From positions 1-18,841 of the forward strand of contig DAOLIQ010000068.1 of assembly GCA_035328465.1 (NCBI GenBank): 18,841 bases of DNA, written 5' to 3'. This DNA is from JADJEI01 sp035328465 (GTDB lineage Bacteria > Bacteroidota > Ignavibacteria > Ignavibacteriales > Ignavibacteriaceae). The position numbers and the translations under genes were made by a program. The notes below the pieces were generated by a model. It was not told the DNA's origin, searched no databases, and saw nothing but the letters and a program-made list of their open reading frames with translations. Shown piece after piece: positions 1 through 7,373 of the stretch (position 1 is its first letter; each line of letters opens with the position of its first letter).

Positions 1-66
1 CTGAACTATTTAATTGAGGCTTCTGAAAAATTCAATAAGATTGGTAAGCAGTCAACTTTTTCTTAG
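1..66 (+). CDS. 3' end of an unidentified upstream gene (partial)
   Basis: Frame 1 is open from the left edge to a TAG at 64-66 and encodes 21 residues that look like an amphipathic helix ending (LIEASEKFNKIGKQ). The other two forward frames hit stops within the first 20 bases, so this is the only possible forward reading through the edge. The stop lies 28 bases before bshC, on the same strand, which fits an operon. The tail is too short to identify a family, and the assignment as coding is an inference. Confidence 0.4.
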   Translation: MNYLIEASEKFNKIGKQSTFS

Positions 67-94
67 TTTTACTTAAAACAAATTTGGAGAAATA

Positions 95-1720
95 ATGTTT
101 GTTAATTTCAGAGATATCCCCGGTCACGCTAAATTATTCTTGGACTACTTATACAACTTTGAGAAGGTAAGTAAATTTTATGCTCGAAATCCGTTTGATA
201 AAGAAACATTTTCAAAAGGATTCGAAGAGATAGCTTCGAATCGTCCTATAAGCCGGACAAATCTTGAATCACTTATTCGTAATCAATATTCGGGTAAGAC
301 TTATTCAACCAAAACACAAAAAAATATTGAACTGCTGGCAAAAGATTCAACACTTACAATTGTTACAGGTCAACAGCTCGGAATACTTGGCGGACCACTT
401 TATACTTTTAACAAAATAATTACTACAATAAAATTAGCTAACCACTTAAAAGAGCGTTTCGATTCATTTAATTTTGTACCCCTTTTTTGGCTCGAAGGTG
501 ATGATCATGATTTTAATGAAGTTCGCACAATAAACATTATTGATAATTCAAATGAGTTAAAAAGTATTTCATATGGTGAAGAAACTCCCGAAGATGAAAT
601 CACCCAAAGTGTTGGTAAATTAAATTTTGATGATAGAATAAATTCCTTCCTAATCGAGCTTGAACAAAAACTTCGACACACAGAATTCACTGCTGAATTG
701 ATGAGTCATTTGAAAAATATTTATTGCTCCGGAAAATCATTTAAAGAATCTTTTCGAGATCTCATCCAATTATATTTTGATGAGCATGGACTAATAATAT
801 TTGATCCGCAGGATGGTGCGGTCAAATCACTTTTGAAGCCGATATATAAAAAAGAACTTCTTGAATATCGCGTTCGAGCTGAAGAAACGATTCGCGTAAG
901 CGCGGAGTTGGATGAAGCTTATCATGCCCAAGTGAAAGTTAAACCAATTAATCTTTTTATTAATTATGAAAACGGTCGGCATTCGCTTGAGCCTGATGAA
1001 GAAGATTTCAAACTTAAAAGAAAGCGAAAACGATTTACAAAGGATGAAATTCTGGACTTAGTTGAAAATAACCCGCAGATATTTAGTCCAAATGTTTTAT
1101 TCCGACCGGTCTGTCAGGATTATATTTTGCCCACAGCATTTTACATCGGAGGTCCAAGCGAGATTGCTTACTTTGCGCAGGTAATGCCGTTGTATAAATT
1201 TTTTAATGTCACACCACCTTTTATTTATCCGCGTTCTTCGGCAACATTACTCGAAAAAGGTTTGAGTAATGCACTTGATAAATTCAACCTTCAAATAAAT
1301 GAGATATTTTCGGATTCGGAAGAAGTTAAACATAAAATAATAAAAACTATCGATGAAACTCCACTTGAAAGTTTTTTCATTTCAGCAGTTAAAGAAACGG
1401 AAATAATTTTTGACACACTGAAAGAAAAACTTTTTTCTATAGACAAAACTACAAGTGACTCTGTTCAGCGTTACCGGGAAAAATCATTAAATAATATTGA
1501 AGAATTAAAATCAAAGTCATTGCAAGCCCAGAAGAAGAAATATGAAGTTTCGTTAAAGCAGATTGATAAACTGACTTCTATTTTGTTTCCTCACGAAAAT
1601 TTACAGGAGAGGGAATTGAATTTTATTTATTTTGCAAATAAATACGGACCAGATTTCTTCAAAAAGATTTTTGACGAGCTACAAATAAACAAATTTGAGC
1701 ATCAGATTATTGACATCTGA
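95..1720 (+). CDS. bshC: BshC, putative cysteine-adding enzyme of bacillithiol synthesis
   Basis: This is the 541-residue cytoplasmic BshC family protein, at the family's usual length (about 530-540). BshC is known as the enzyme proposed to add cysteine to GlcN-malate in the last step of bacillithiol synthesis. Seen here are the family signatures TGQQLGILGGPLYT (91-104), FWLEGDDHDFNE (131-142), and the block containing RPVCQDYILPT and GGPSEIAYFAQ in the middle of the protein. A Lys/Glu-rich predicted coiled coil precedes the C-terminal 45 residues. The ATG at 95 is preceded by GGAGA at 86-90, one of the few good ribosome binding sites in this window. The bshA and bshB genes are not in view. 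The stop codon is separated by one base from the stop of the convergent aroA. The call is firm as to family; the biochemical step is from family knowledge. Confidence 0.95.
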   Translation: MFVNFRDIPGHAKLFLDYLYNFEKVSKFYARNPFDKETFSKGFEEIASNRPISRTNLESLIRNQYSGKTYSTKTQKNIELLAKDSTLTIVTGQQLGILGGPLYTFNKIITTIKLANHLKERFDSFNFVPLFWLEGDDHDFNEVRTINIIDNSNELKSISYGEETPEDEITQSVGKLNFDDRINSFLIELEQKLRHTEFTAELMSHLKNIYCSGKSFKESFRDLIQLYFDEHGLIIFDPQDGAVKSLLKPIYKKELLEYRVRAEETIRVSAELDEAYHAQVKVKPINLFINYENGRHSLEPDEEDFKLKRKRKRFTKDEILDLVENNPQIFSPNVLFRPVCQDYILPTAFYIGGPSEIAYFAQVMPLYKFFNVTPPFIYPRSSATLLEKGLSNALDKFNLQINEIFSDSEEVKHKIIKTIDETPLESFFISAVKETEIIFDTLKEKLFSIDKTTSDSVQRYREKSLNNIEELKSKSLQAQKKKYEVSLKQIDKLTSILFPHENLQERELNFIYFANKYGPDFFKKIFDELQINKFEHQIIDI

Positions 1721-1721
1721 A

Positions 1722-3005
1722 TCAAAAACACGCAATAGATTTTAGCTGATTTATAAAATTTGGGTTTGATATGTTTACACATTCAAAATTGTTTACTGAT
1801 GCGCCTTCATTTAACATCAAGGATAAAATTGAAAATGCCATCGCGATTCGGTGGTCTCCAAAACTCTCAAAAATAATTTGTTGTTTTTTGATATCACCAT
1901 CCAATTTGAACCCGTCTTCATATTCTTCGACTTTTAATCCAAGCAATCTGAGATTATAGCAGATTGAATTTATTCTGTCTGATTCCTTCTTTCGCAGCTC
2001 TGAGGCATTTCTTATTTCAAATGAAGAATCGGCAAATAAGCCCGCCACTGCGAGGATAGGGATTTCATCAATGATATTTGGAATAATTGTATTATCAATC
2101 TTTACATTTCGCAGTTCGCTTGATTTAATTAAAACATCACCACTTTTCTCACCGTTAAAAATATTTTCATTTAGGATTTCGATATCCCCTCCCATTTCTT
2201 GAAGCACCTTTATAATTCCAGTACGAGTTTCGTTCAACGAAATATTTTTAAGCAAAAGTTCACTTTGTTTAGTTAACAAGGTTGATACAATAAAAAATGA
2301 AGCAGTTGAAATATCAGATGGGATAAAATATTCATTAGCTTTAGGATAGTTCTGCTTTGAAACAACAGAAATTATTTTTTTATCTTTATTTATTGTTTTC
2401 AAACCAAGCATTAATTCAGTATGATTCCTGGTAGGAATATTTTCAATAACTTCGGTTGAACCCTCAGAATGTAATCCCGCTAACAAGATTGCACTCTTTA
2501 CCTGAGCACTTGGGACAAGCAGCTCATACTTAATTGGAATAATTTCCGGAGGCGGATAAATTTTTATTGGAAGAAATTGATTGGATGTTGCTTTGGTTTG
2601 TACTCCCATCAAAGCTAATGGTTCAATTACTCTCCGCATCGGTCGGGATGATAAAGAATTGTCACCAGTAATAGTAGAAGAAAAATTCTGCGCCGATAAT
2701 ATGCCCATCAACAAACGCGCCGTTGTGCCTGAATTTCCGGCATATAATTCATTCTCGCTTCCGATAAAACCTTTATGCCCCCTGCCAACAATTTCTATTT
2801 TATCTCCATTATCAATTATCGAAGCCCCTAATTCACTAAAACATTTTTTTGTTGAGAATACATCTTCGGAGTTAGAAAGATTATGAATTAAAGACTTTCC
2901 TTTCGCAAGGGAAGCCAACATCACTGCACGATGCGAAATGGATTTGTCACCCGGTAAAACTAATTCACCGGCGACATTTTTTATTTTTTCAAACTTCTTA
3001 ATCAT
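1722..3005 (-). CDS. aroA: 3-phosphoshikimate 1-carboxyvinyltransferase (EPSP synthase)
   Basis: This 427-residue cytoplasmic enzyme transfers the enolpyruvyl group of PEP to shikimate-3-phosphate, the sixth step of the shikimate pathway to chorismate. Recognisable blocks are PGDKSISHR (18-26), YAGNSGTTAR (88-97), SSRPMRRVIEPL (119-130), VPSAQVKSA (164-172), the catalytic region IIDEIP (311-316), RKKESDR (338-344) and GDHRIAM (383-389). The GNSGTTAR version of the PEP-binding loop resembles the Bacillus type more than the E. coli GNAGTAMR type. It is the last gene of the long minus-strand run, 10 bases after trmH, and no clear Shine-Dalgarno precedes its ATG. All expected motifs are present, so it should be active. 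Confidence 0.97.
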   Translation of the reverse strand: MIKKFEKIKNVAGELVLPGDKSISHRAVMLASLAKGKSLIHNLSNSEDVFSTKKCFSELGASIIDNGDKIEIVGRGHKGFIGSENELYAGNSGTTARLLMGILSAQNFSSTITGDNSLSSRPMRRVIEPLALMGVQTKATSNQFLPIKIYPPPEIIPIKYELLVPSAQVKSAILLAGLHSEGSTEVIENIPTRNHTELMLGLKTINKDKKIISVVSKQNYPKANEYFIPSDISTASFFIVSTLLTKQSELLLKNISLNETRTGIIKVLQEMGGDIEILNENIFNGEKSGDVLIKSSELRNVKIDNTIIPNIIDEIPILAVAGLFADSSFEIRNASELRKKESDRINSICYNLRLLGLKVEEYEDGFKLDGDIKKQQIIFESFGDHRIAMAFSILSLMLNEGASVNNFECVNISNPNFINQLKSIACF

Positions 3006-3015
3006 AGCTGCTTAT

Positions 3016-3603
3016 TTATTTAAGCATCCATTCCTCTATCAAGGACATTTCTGCTGTTTTGTTTTTCTTGAATGGATAAAGTCCTTTAATTTCTCTCTGC
3101 CGCATTGCTTCATATAAAATTACTGCGGCAGCCACAGATACATTGAGACTTTGCACCATCCCATGCATTGGTATCATAAAATTATCATCAGCCAAGTTTT
3201 GAGCTTCGGAAGATACACCTCGATGTTCATTGCCAAGAACTATTGCAGTATTCTCAGATAAGTCAAGATCGTAAAGTGATTTTGATTTTTCAGTAATCGA
3301 GGATGCATAGATTTTAAATCCACGATCGTGTAGTTCATTATAACACTCAGCAATTGATTTGTATTTTTTACTTTTTACCCATTTAAAAGCAGATGCCGAA
3401 GATTTTTTACCAATACGCGGGAATTGTTCTTTGTTATAAACTAAACATATTTCTGGAATACCTACTGCATCACAGCTTCTGAATATTGCGCTAACGTTGT
3501 GAGGATCATGAATGTTTTCAAGGACAATATTAAAATCGAATTGTCTTGAAGCAGCAACTCTAAATATTTTTTGCTCACGGTTTTCAGTTCGGTTTGATTT
3601 CAC
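3016..3603 (-). CDS. trmH: TrmH-family RNA 2'-O-methyltransferase (SPOUT)
   Basis: This is a 195-residue SPOUT-class methyltransferase that uses S-adenosylmethionine. The three family motifs are present: NIHDPHNVSAIFRSCDAVG near the N-terminus with its conserved Asn and Arg, VLGNEHRGVS, and the knot motif IPMHGMVQSLNVSVAAAV. The early start of the SPOUT domain and the HGMVQSLNVS motif match TrmH, which modifies G18 in the D-loop of tRNA. TrmH enzymes are usually slightly longer (about 220-230), so the N-terminal extension is short here. Other 23S rRNA methylases of the same family cannot be excluded from sequence alone. The gene lies 3 bases after the HicB-like gene and 10 bases before aroA. 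Confidence 0.9.
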   Translation of the reverse strand: MKSNRTENREQKIFRVAASRQFDFNIVLENIHDPHNVSAIFRSCDAVGIPEICLVYNKEQFPRIGKKSSASAFKWVKSKKYKSIAECYNELHDRGFKIYASSITEKSKSLYDLDLSENTAIVLGNEHRGVSSEAQNLADDNFMIPMHGMVQSLNVSVAAAVILYEAMRQREIKGLYPFKKNKTAEMSLIEEWMLK

Positions 3604-3606
3604 TTT

Positions 3607-3828
3607 TTACTTATCAAATACAAGTTTATAAACAGTACTGTTATCTTCTTTTCTTGCTCTATCCAACTTCATTTTTTTTATATCAAGATTTAGATAAAAT
3701 GCTGTCAAATCAAAAATCTTTCCAAGGACTGTATCTTCATCGTGCGCCCAGCACTCGCAGCCATTGATGGATGGAACTTCCGCAGTGAAACCGTCATTAG
3801 TCTTTTTTACAATTAGATCCAATACCAT
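3607..3828 (-). CDS. Small HicB-like protein without a HicA partner
   Basis: This 73-residue protein starts with a short beta-rich segment (LDLIVKKTNDGFTAEVPS), then NGCECWAHDEDTV and a helix. The pattern 'strand - EVPxxxGCxxxAxDxDxV - helix' is that of the N-terminal partial-RNase-H fold of HicB antitoxins. No DNA-binding HTH or ribbon-helix-helix follows, and the second half is Lys-rich. No HicA toxin (a small dsRBD-like protein) is encoded on either side: the neighbours are deoC (3 bases upstream) and trmH (3 bases downstream). It is therefore more likely a housekeeping or regulatory member of this fold than half of a toxin-antitoxin pair. The fold call is an inference from a short motif; the coding status is well supported by the tight operon spacing. 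Confidence 0.7.
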   Translation of the reverse strand: MVLDLIVKKTNDGFTAEVPSINGCECWAHDEDTVLGKIFDLTAFYLNLDIKKMKLDRARKEDNSTVYKLVFDK

Positions 3829-3831
3829 TTT

Positions 3832-4602
3832 TTAATAATTAGAATTAGAGGATAGACCGTTCATAATTTTTACACCTGAACTTGTGCCAAGCCGATCTGC
3901 ACCTGCAGCTATCATTGCTTTTGCATCTTCCAAAGAACGAATACCTCCGGAAGCTTTAACCTTTAGAGAATCGCCAACTGCAAATTTCATTAAAGCGACA
4001 TCGAGCAAAGTTGCACCACCCTTAGAAAATCCCGTCGAAGTTTTTACAAAATCAGCTTTGGCTTTTTTGCAAATCAGGCAGGCTCGAATTTTTTCTTCAT
4101 CAGTTAAAAGACAGGTTTCTAAAATAACTTTGACAATTGAGTTAAATTTTTTTGCAGTTAGGACAACATCTTGAATTTCTTGCAGCACATATTCATCATC
4201 AAGTTCTTTTAATTTACCTACATTGATTACCATATCAATTTCCTCTGCCCCAGCCTTTATTGCTTCCTCAGCCTCAAAAACTTTTATTGTAGAAAGTGCA
4301 GCACCAAGCGGAAAACCAATCACAGTGCATACTTTCACATTGCTTTCTTTCAAAAGATCAAAACAGAATTCGGTATTGGATGAATTAACACAAACGGATG
4401 CAAAATTAAATTGAAGCGCTTCTTCACATAGAATTTTTATTTCATCCTTTGAAGCATCGGCTTTTAACAGGGTATGATCGATATATGAAGCAATATTTCT
4501 TACACTTAACTCATCAGACTTTTTATTTTCTGATTTGATTGAACTAAACTGAACTAAAAGATGATTTATTTCTTGTTCTGAAAATATTGTTTGTAGATTC
4601 AT
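3832..4602 (-). CDS. deoC: Deoxyribose-phosphate aldolase
   Basis: This 256-residue class I aldolase interconverts 2-deoxyribose-5-phosphate with glyceraldehyde-3-phosphate and acetaldehyde in deoxynucleoside salvage. Visible motifs are YIDHTLLKADA (40-50), VCTVIGFPLGA (91-101), EIDMVIN (121-127, with the proton-relay Asp123), FVKTSTGF (185-192, with the Schiff-base Lys187) and KVKASGGI (214-221, with Lys216). Most short-type DeoC proteins are about 220 residues, so the first 35 or so residues are an N-terminal extension rich in polar residues. The start is supported by a 4-base ATGA overlap with the folD stop, which suggests translational coupling. All catalytic residues are intact. Confidence 0.96.
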   Translation of the reverse strand: MNLQTIFSEQEINHLLVQFSSIKSENKKSDELSVRNIASYIDHTLLKADASKDEIKILCEEALQFNFASVCVNSSNTEFCFDLLKESNVKVCTVIGFPLGAALSTIKVFEAEEAIKAGAEEIDMVINVGKLKELDDEYVLQEIQDVVLTAKKFNSIVKVILETCLLTDEEKIRACLICKKAKADFVKTSTGFSKGGATLLDVALMKFAVGDSLKVKASGGIRSLEDAKAMIAAGADRLGTSSGVKIMNGLSSNSNY

Positions 4603-5480
4603 TTTTCACTCGCTGTTAAGAATGATTTGTAAGTATTACTTAGAAGCATTGCTATTGTCATTGGTCCTACTCCACCAGGCACTGGAGTTATGTATGATGA
4701 TTTCCGAGAAACATTTTCGAAATCAACGTCCCCGACAATTCGATAACCTTTCGCTGAATTGGTATCCTCAATTCTATTTATACCGACATCAATGACCACA
4801 CATCCCTCTTTAATCATATCAGCTTTTACAAACTCAGGCTTGCCGATTGCAGCGATAAGAATGTCAGCCTGCAAAGTAAATTGCTTTAAATCCCGGGCCG
4901 CAGAATGGCAAATCGTTACAATCGAATTTGCAAATTCTTTTTTCTGAATTAAAATATTGGCGATTGGTTTCCCAACAATATTACTTCTTCCAAGCACAAC
5001 TACATGCTTGCCCTTAGTAGCAATATTATATCTCTTCAACAATTCTTGAATGCCGGCAGGTGTACACGGAATAAATGTGTCTTTACCAATAACGAGTTTT
5101 CCAACACTTACCGGATGAAATCCATCAACGTCTTTATCAGGTGAAATTGCTTCAATAACTTTATCTTCATTGATATGTTTTGGAAGCGGAAGCTGAACTA
5201 ATATTCCATGAAAATTAATATCTGAATTATATTTCTCAACTGTTGAAATTAATTCAACATCAGAAATATTTTCAGGTAATCTTTCTACACGGCTCAACAT
5301 GCCAATTTCTTCGCAGGCTTTCGCTTTACTCGAAACATAAATTTTTGAAGCAGGGCTTTCTCCAACCAGAATCGCTGCAAGTCCAGGAACTCTGTTTGTA
5401 TCATTTTTAATTTTAGAAATTTTTTCTTTCAATTCATTTCGAATATCAAGAGCAATTTTTTTCCCGTCAATAAGAATCAT
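4599..5480 (-). CDS. folD: Bifunctional methylene-THF dehydrogenase / methenyl-THF cyclohydrolase
   Basis: This is the 293-residue cytosolic FolD, which converts 5,10-methylene-THF to 10-formyl-THF and so feeds purine and formyl-Met synthesis. It shows YVSSKAKACEEIG (48-60, catalytic Lys52), GILVQLPLP (92-100), PDKDVDGFHP (114-123), the Rossmann segment VVVLGRSNIVGKP (160-172), and the C-terminal signature ITPVPGGVGPMT (264-275). Length and residues are normal for the family. It lies 6 bases after the DNA methyltransferase gene and overlaps deoC by 4 bases. The neighbouring methylation genes are not direct partners, although folate one-carbon units ultimately supply SAM. Confidence 0.97.
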   Translation of the reverse strand: MILIDGKKIALDIRNELKEKISKIKNDTNRVPGLAAILVGESPASKIYVSSKAKACEEIGMLSRVERLPENISDVELISTVEKYNSDINFHGILVQLPLPKHINEDKVIEAISPDKDVDGFHPVSVGKLVIGKDTFIPCTPAGIQELLKRYNIATKGKHVVVLGRSNIVGKPIANILIQKKEFANSIVTICHSAARDLKQFTLQADILIAAIGKPEFVKADMIKEGCVVIDVGINRIEDTNSAKGYRIVGDVDFENVSRKSSYITPVPGGVGPMTIAMLLSNTYKSFLTASEK

Positions 5481-5486
5481 ATTGGA

Positions 5487-6482
5487 TCAACTTTCAGTGA
5501 AAACATTTTTTTCAGAATATTTTTTTTGTAAATAATTTTTTAATGAATTATCTGATTCAATTTCTTTACAGAATGGATTGGAATTTTGCCATCCTGTTTT
5601 GTGAGTAGCACGATAATTTTCAATTCTTCTAATAGAAATTTCACAAAACACAGGATCAATATCAGCGCAAAAACATTTTCGATTTAGTAATTCCGAAGCA
5701 AGTAAGGTTGTTCCGGAGTGTGAGAAGAAATCTATCACAATATCATTTTCAGAACTGCTTGCTTGGATAATCCTTTTTACTGCTTTCAAAGGCTTTTGTG
5801 CGAAGCAGCCGTTTACATTTTCTTCCATTCGATAGAAGACTTGCTGAACATCCACCCAAACATTTCCCGCACGAATAAACTGTGAATTACTTCTTTCAGA
5901 ATTTTCTGTTAACACTCCATGAATTTCTTTATAATACCCTTTCAATATTTTTGGTATGTCAGTGTACTCAGCATTTACGTCGAATTCTGGAGTGCCTTTG
6001 GTATAATACAAAAGTTCCTGACGAATAGACATCCAGTTTTTTTGAGTGCCGTAACCACGTTGATTCCGCATTGTGATAAAACTTCGGGAATGGAAGTCGG
6101 TCTCATACATCATGCTCATAAATTGCGGTAATGGTTGAAAATGATTTTTTTGATCCGCCCCCAGCCAAATGTACATCGAGCTGTTTTCAGCCAATGAAAA
6201 CGATGTAGCGTTCACCCACCTTTTTGACCATTCAATAAAATTATCTAATTGTCTTTGATCGAAAGCAATAAAATTATATGGCGGATCGTGTAATGCAAGG
6301 GTAGATTTTTCTTCTCCCATTAATTTTTGTATTGATAAATCGTTTGTACAATCATCGCATAAAACTTTATGCTGCCTTAAAGTATCAATCCAGATATCAC
6401 CACGTTTTAACCTGCAGTAAGGAAGTAAATAACTCTTTAGTTCTTCATCATCATCGAGTCTTGGCAGCGGAAAATTTTCCAT
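5487..6482 (-). CDS. Orphan DNA methyltransferase (beta-class N6-adenine or N4-cytosine)
   Basis: This 331-residue protein belongs to the N6/N4 DNA methyltransferase family. The catalytic motif DPPYNF (66-71) comes before the SAM-binding motif DFFSHSGTT (251-259), the order of the beta class. Also seen are an N-terminal lead-in, RLKRGDIW...HKVLCDDCTND, equivalent to the common 'GD-W-LG-HRLLCGD' start, the QKPLKAVKRII block (229-239), and CADIDP (272-277). The SAM loop reads FSHSGTT where FxGSGTT is usual, a conservative departure that still keeps SGTT. DPPY is shared by N6-adenine and N4-cytosine enzymes, so the modified base cannot be decided. No restriction endonuclease or specificity subunit is adjacent: the flanking genes, ymdB (3 bases) and folD (6 bases), are housekeeping. 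The target sequence is unknown. Confidence 0.88.
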   Translation of the reverse strand: MENFPLPRLDDDEELKSYLLPYCRLKRGDIWIDTLRQHKVLCDDCTNDLSIQKLMGEEKSTLALHDPPYNFIAFDQRQLDNFIEWSKRWVNATSFSLAENSSMYIWLGADQKNHFQPLPQFMSMMYETDFHSRSFITMRNQRGYGTQKNWMSIRQELLYYTKGTPEFDVNAEYTDIPKILKGYYKEIHGVLTENSERSNSQFIRAGNVWVDVQQVFYRMEENVNGCFAQKPLKAVKRIIQASSSENDIVIDFFSHSGTTLLASELLNRKCFCADIDPVFCEISIRRIENYRATHKTGWQNSNPFCKEIESDNSLKNYLQKKYSEKNVFTES

Positions 6483-6485
6483 AAT

Positions 6486-7289
6486 CTATTCAGAAGATTT
6501 GGTGAACTCGGGGAAAAATATTCGTTCGATTTTTTTTGTCTTACCAGTATCCTGATCGACCGAAGCAAATATTCCACAAAGATGGACATCATTTTCAGCC
6601 GTTTCATACTTCTGAGGAGTTTGAAAAATGAATCTATTCAGGGCTGCTGCCGTTTTCATACCAATTACAGATTCGTAGGGTCCTGTCATTCCGACGTCTG
6701 TAATATAGCCGGTTCCCTTTTCAAGAATTCTTTCATCGGAAGTTTGTGTGTGTGTATGCGTGCCAAGCAATAGACTAACTCTGCCGTCAAGGTGCGCCGA
6801 CATCGCAATCTTTTCAGCTGTAGCTTCAGCATGAAAATCAACAATGATAACTTTAGTTTCGTCCCTCAATTTAGTAAGCACCCAGTCAGCAGTGCGAAAT
6901 GGACAATCAATACTCGCCATAAAAGTTCTGCCTTGTATATTCAGAACACCCACCTTGCCCTTCTTAGTTTGAGCTATATAATAACCATTTCCATAAGTGC
7001 CTTTTGGATAATTGCAAGGGCGAAGTGCTCGAGGTTCAGCTTTTAAAAAATCCTGCGACTGATGTTTGTCCCAGGTATGGTTTCCGCCGGTAATTACGTG
7101 CACTCCAAGATCGAAAAGAATTTTACCTTCTTTATCAGTGCATCCTTTACCATCCGAAGCATTCTCACCATTGGCAATAACAAGATCAGGTTTATATTTT
7201 TGAATTAATCCAGGCAGCCAGGTTTGAACAAAATTTAATCCCGGTTTACCGATGATATCCCCTATAAAAAGTATATTAATCACATTCAT
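6486..7289 (-). CDS. ymdB: YmdB-family metallophosphoesterase
   Basis: This 267-residue dinuclear metallophosphoesterase is of the TIGR00282/YmdB type, whose Bacillus member hydrolyses 2',3'-cyclic nucleotides (and cAMP) and affects biofilm and sporulation decisions. The metal ligands are all visible: Asp11 (GDIIG), Glu42-Asn43 (GENAS), Asn70-His71 (GGNHTWD), His153 (DFHAEAT), His178 and His180 (GTHTHTQT). Their spacing matches the Bacillus protein with a constant offset of three. The GITDVGMTGP-like segment and the MKTAAALNRF region are also typical. It is the first gene of the minus-strand run and faces a divergent nuclease gene across 84 bases. The substrate in this organism is inferred from the family only. 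Confidence 0.93.
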   Translation of the reverse strand: MNVINILFIGDIIGKPGLNFVQTWLPGLIQKYKPDLVIANGENASDGKGCTDKEGKILFDLGVHVITGGNHTWDKHQSQDFLKAEPRALRPCNYPKGTYGNGYYIAQTKKGKVGVLNIQGRTFMASIDCPFRTADWVLTKLRDETKVIIVDFHAEATAEKIAMSAHLDGRVSLLLGTHTHTQTSDERILEKGTGYITDVGMTGPYESVIGMKTAAALNRFIFQTPQKYETAENDVHLCGIFASVDQDTGKTKKIERIFFPEFTKSSE

Positions 7290-7334
7290 CTTTTGTTATT
7301 TTTGTTGTTAAATATATCTAAAATTGAAGTAAGA

Positions 7335-7365
7335 AAAAATTAGCTGCGATGTGTTATTAACCAAA
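7335..7365 (-). promoter_or_regulatory. Candidate Bacteroidota-type promoter for the ymdB-aroA operon
   Basis: On the minus strand TTTG (7365-7362) is followed after 19 bases by TAATTTTT (7342-7335), close to the Bacteroides consensus TTTG-N19-21-TAnnTTTG with only the last G missing. It would leave a leader of about 40 bases before the ymdB ATG at 7289. The surrounding DNA is AT-rich, so a chance match is possible. Confidence 0.35.
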
Positions 7366-7373
7366 ATAATTTG

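Noticed and set aside
1702..1720. TCAGAT/ATCTGA inverted repeat at the end of bshC as a terminator
   Set aside because: The 6-bp stem has a 7-base loop, no following T run on either strand, and lies within the coding end of bshC.
2581..2886. 101-residue plus-strand frame opposite aroA
   Set aside because: It is antisense to a fully conserved aroA region; no ribosome binding site or recognisable domain.
3607..3828. HicAB toxin-antitoxin module
   Set aside because: Only a HicB-like half is present; the flanking genes are deoC and trmH and there is no HicA frame in the 3-base gaps.
3884..4174. 96-residue plus-strand frame opposite deoC
   Set aside because: Antisense shadow of the catalytic core of deoC, which explains its codon pattern.
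5487..6482. Restriction-modification system
   Set aside because: No endonuclease, specificity subunit or mobile-element gene is next to the methyltransferase; all neighbours are housekeeping genes.
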